Below are positions 5,348 to 5,532 of a DNA stretch of 5,532 nt, in pieces. Origin of the DNA: Paracoccaceae bacterium (GTDB lineage Bacteria > Pseudomonadota > Alphaproteobacteria > Rhodobacterales > Rhodobacteraceae); NCBI GenBank assembly GCA_007129775.1, contig SKUV01000039.1:1-5532 (forward strand), given 5' to 3'. Under the pieces are notes generated by a model that was given only the letters and a program-made list of their open reading frames with translations, searched no databases and was not told the DNA's origin. The translations under genes were made by a program, and so were the position numbers. The number at the start of each line of letters is the position of its first letter. Position 1 is the first letter of the stretch.

Positions 5348-5532
5348 ATGATCGAGGCGACCCAACCCATCAGGATGGCTGCGCGCGGGGACGCGCTTGC
5401 GTCCGCCCCACCCGGAGCCGCTCCAACTGGACAGGGGCAATTGGCAGCGGATTTTGCCGATATCCTCGGGCAGGGTGAGGCGCTTCCAGATGCCGGGCGC
5501 GATGGCCTCGCGGCCCCGCCCGGGGCGGAGGA
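5348..5532 (+). CDS. 5' end of a flagellar-cluster gene, possibly hook-length control protein FliK (runs off window)
   Basis: An open frame from ATG at 5348 to the last base (61 full codons) with GGAGG ten bases upstream. It begins MIEATQPIRMAARGDALASA and continues Pro/Ala/Gly-rich with a short hydrophobic piece LAADFADILGQGEALPDAG. There is no signal peptide or recognisable domain. FliK proteins of this group typically open with such low-complexity, disordered sequence with an F-x-x-(I/V)-L segment, and a fliK (often followed by flgD) divergent from flgJ would fit. This identity is inference from context and composition, not from a diagnostic motif, so no symbol is given. The third-position G+C bias matches neighbouring genes. 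Confidence 0.62.
   Translation, partial: MIEATQPIRMAARGDALASAPPGAAPTGQGQLAADFADILGQGEALPDAGRDGLAAPPGAE

Noticed and set aside
5239..5370. N-terminal extension of flgJ to ATG 5307 or 5370
   Set aside because: There is no ribosome binding site for either. The longest would overlap the well-supported divergent start at 5348, and the added residues do not resemble a signal peptide or the rod-binding family.
1..5532. Search by eye for tRNA/rRNA genes, CRISPR repeats, insertion-sequence ends, defence or phage genes
   Set aside because: None found. Gene content is an ordinary alphaproteobacterial flagellar cluster with uniform composition.

Overview
The window is a piece of a flagellar gene cluster from a high-G+C alphaproteobacterium, most likely Rhodobacterales (Rhodobacteraceae/roseobacter type). 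Three things point there. The neighbouring pair flaF and flbT is an alphaproteobacterial hallmark. A DUF1217-type protein directly follows flbT, as is typical of Rhodobacteraceae. The flagellin ends (N-terminus MSSILTNTGAMVALQTLQSV, C-terminus LSIANQQPQNILSLFR) are of the Rhodobacterales kind. Nothing suggests recent transfer, insertion sequences, CRISPR or RNA genes; composition and codon use look uniform.

Layout. On the + strand, nt 1-975 hold the 3' part of fliI (export ATPase, N-terminus outside the window). It converges across about 170 nt on a series of minus-strand genes, read right to left: a short flgJ (rod-binding domain only, 5238-4936); a FlgN-like export chaperone (4946-4593, 11-nt overlap with flgJ); a 207-nt leader/control region; flagellin fliC (4385-2868); a perfect 10-bp terminator hairpin; then flaF (2759-2355), flbT (2358-1954) and a DUF1217 gene (1957-1145), these three joined by ATGA start/stop overlaps. 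Upstream of flgJ a 109-nt divergent region separates it from a + strand gene that starts at 5348 behind a strong GGAGG site and runs off the right edge. By context this may be the hook-length control gene fliK, but the 61 visible codons carry no diagnostic motif.

How the genes fit together. FliI energises type III flagellar export, FlgJ belongs to the rod, and FlgN is a chaperone for the hook-filament junction proteins. FliC is the filament subunit, and FlaF and FlbT are the dedicated translational regulators of flagellin in alphaproteobacteria. The flagellin leader holds three consecutive perfect hairpins, a plausible site for such control. Both control regions carry a tetramer-N7-tetramer direct repeat (TTAG-N7-TTAG before fliC; TTAC-N7-TTAC before flgJ) with the spacing of a CtrA box (TTAA-N7-TTAA). 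This suggests CtrA control, as known for the native fla2 flagellar set of Rhodobacter sphaeroides. No previously undescribed system is evident. The points most worth following are the leader, the repeats and the uncharacterised DUF1217 gene locked to flaF-flbT.
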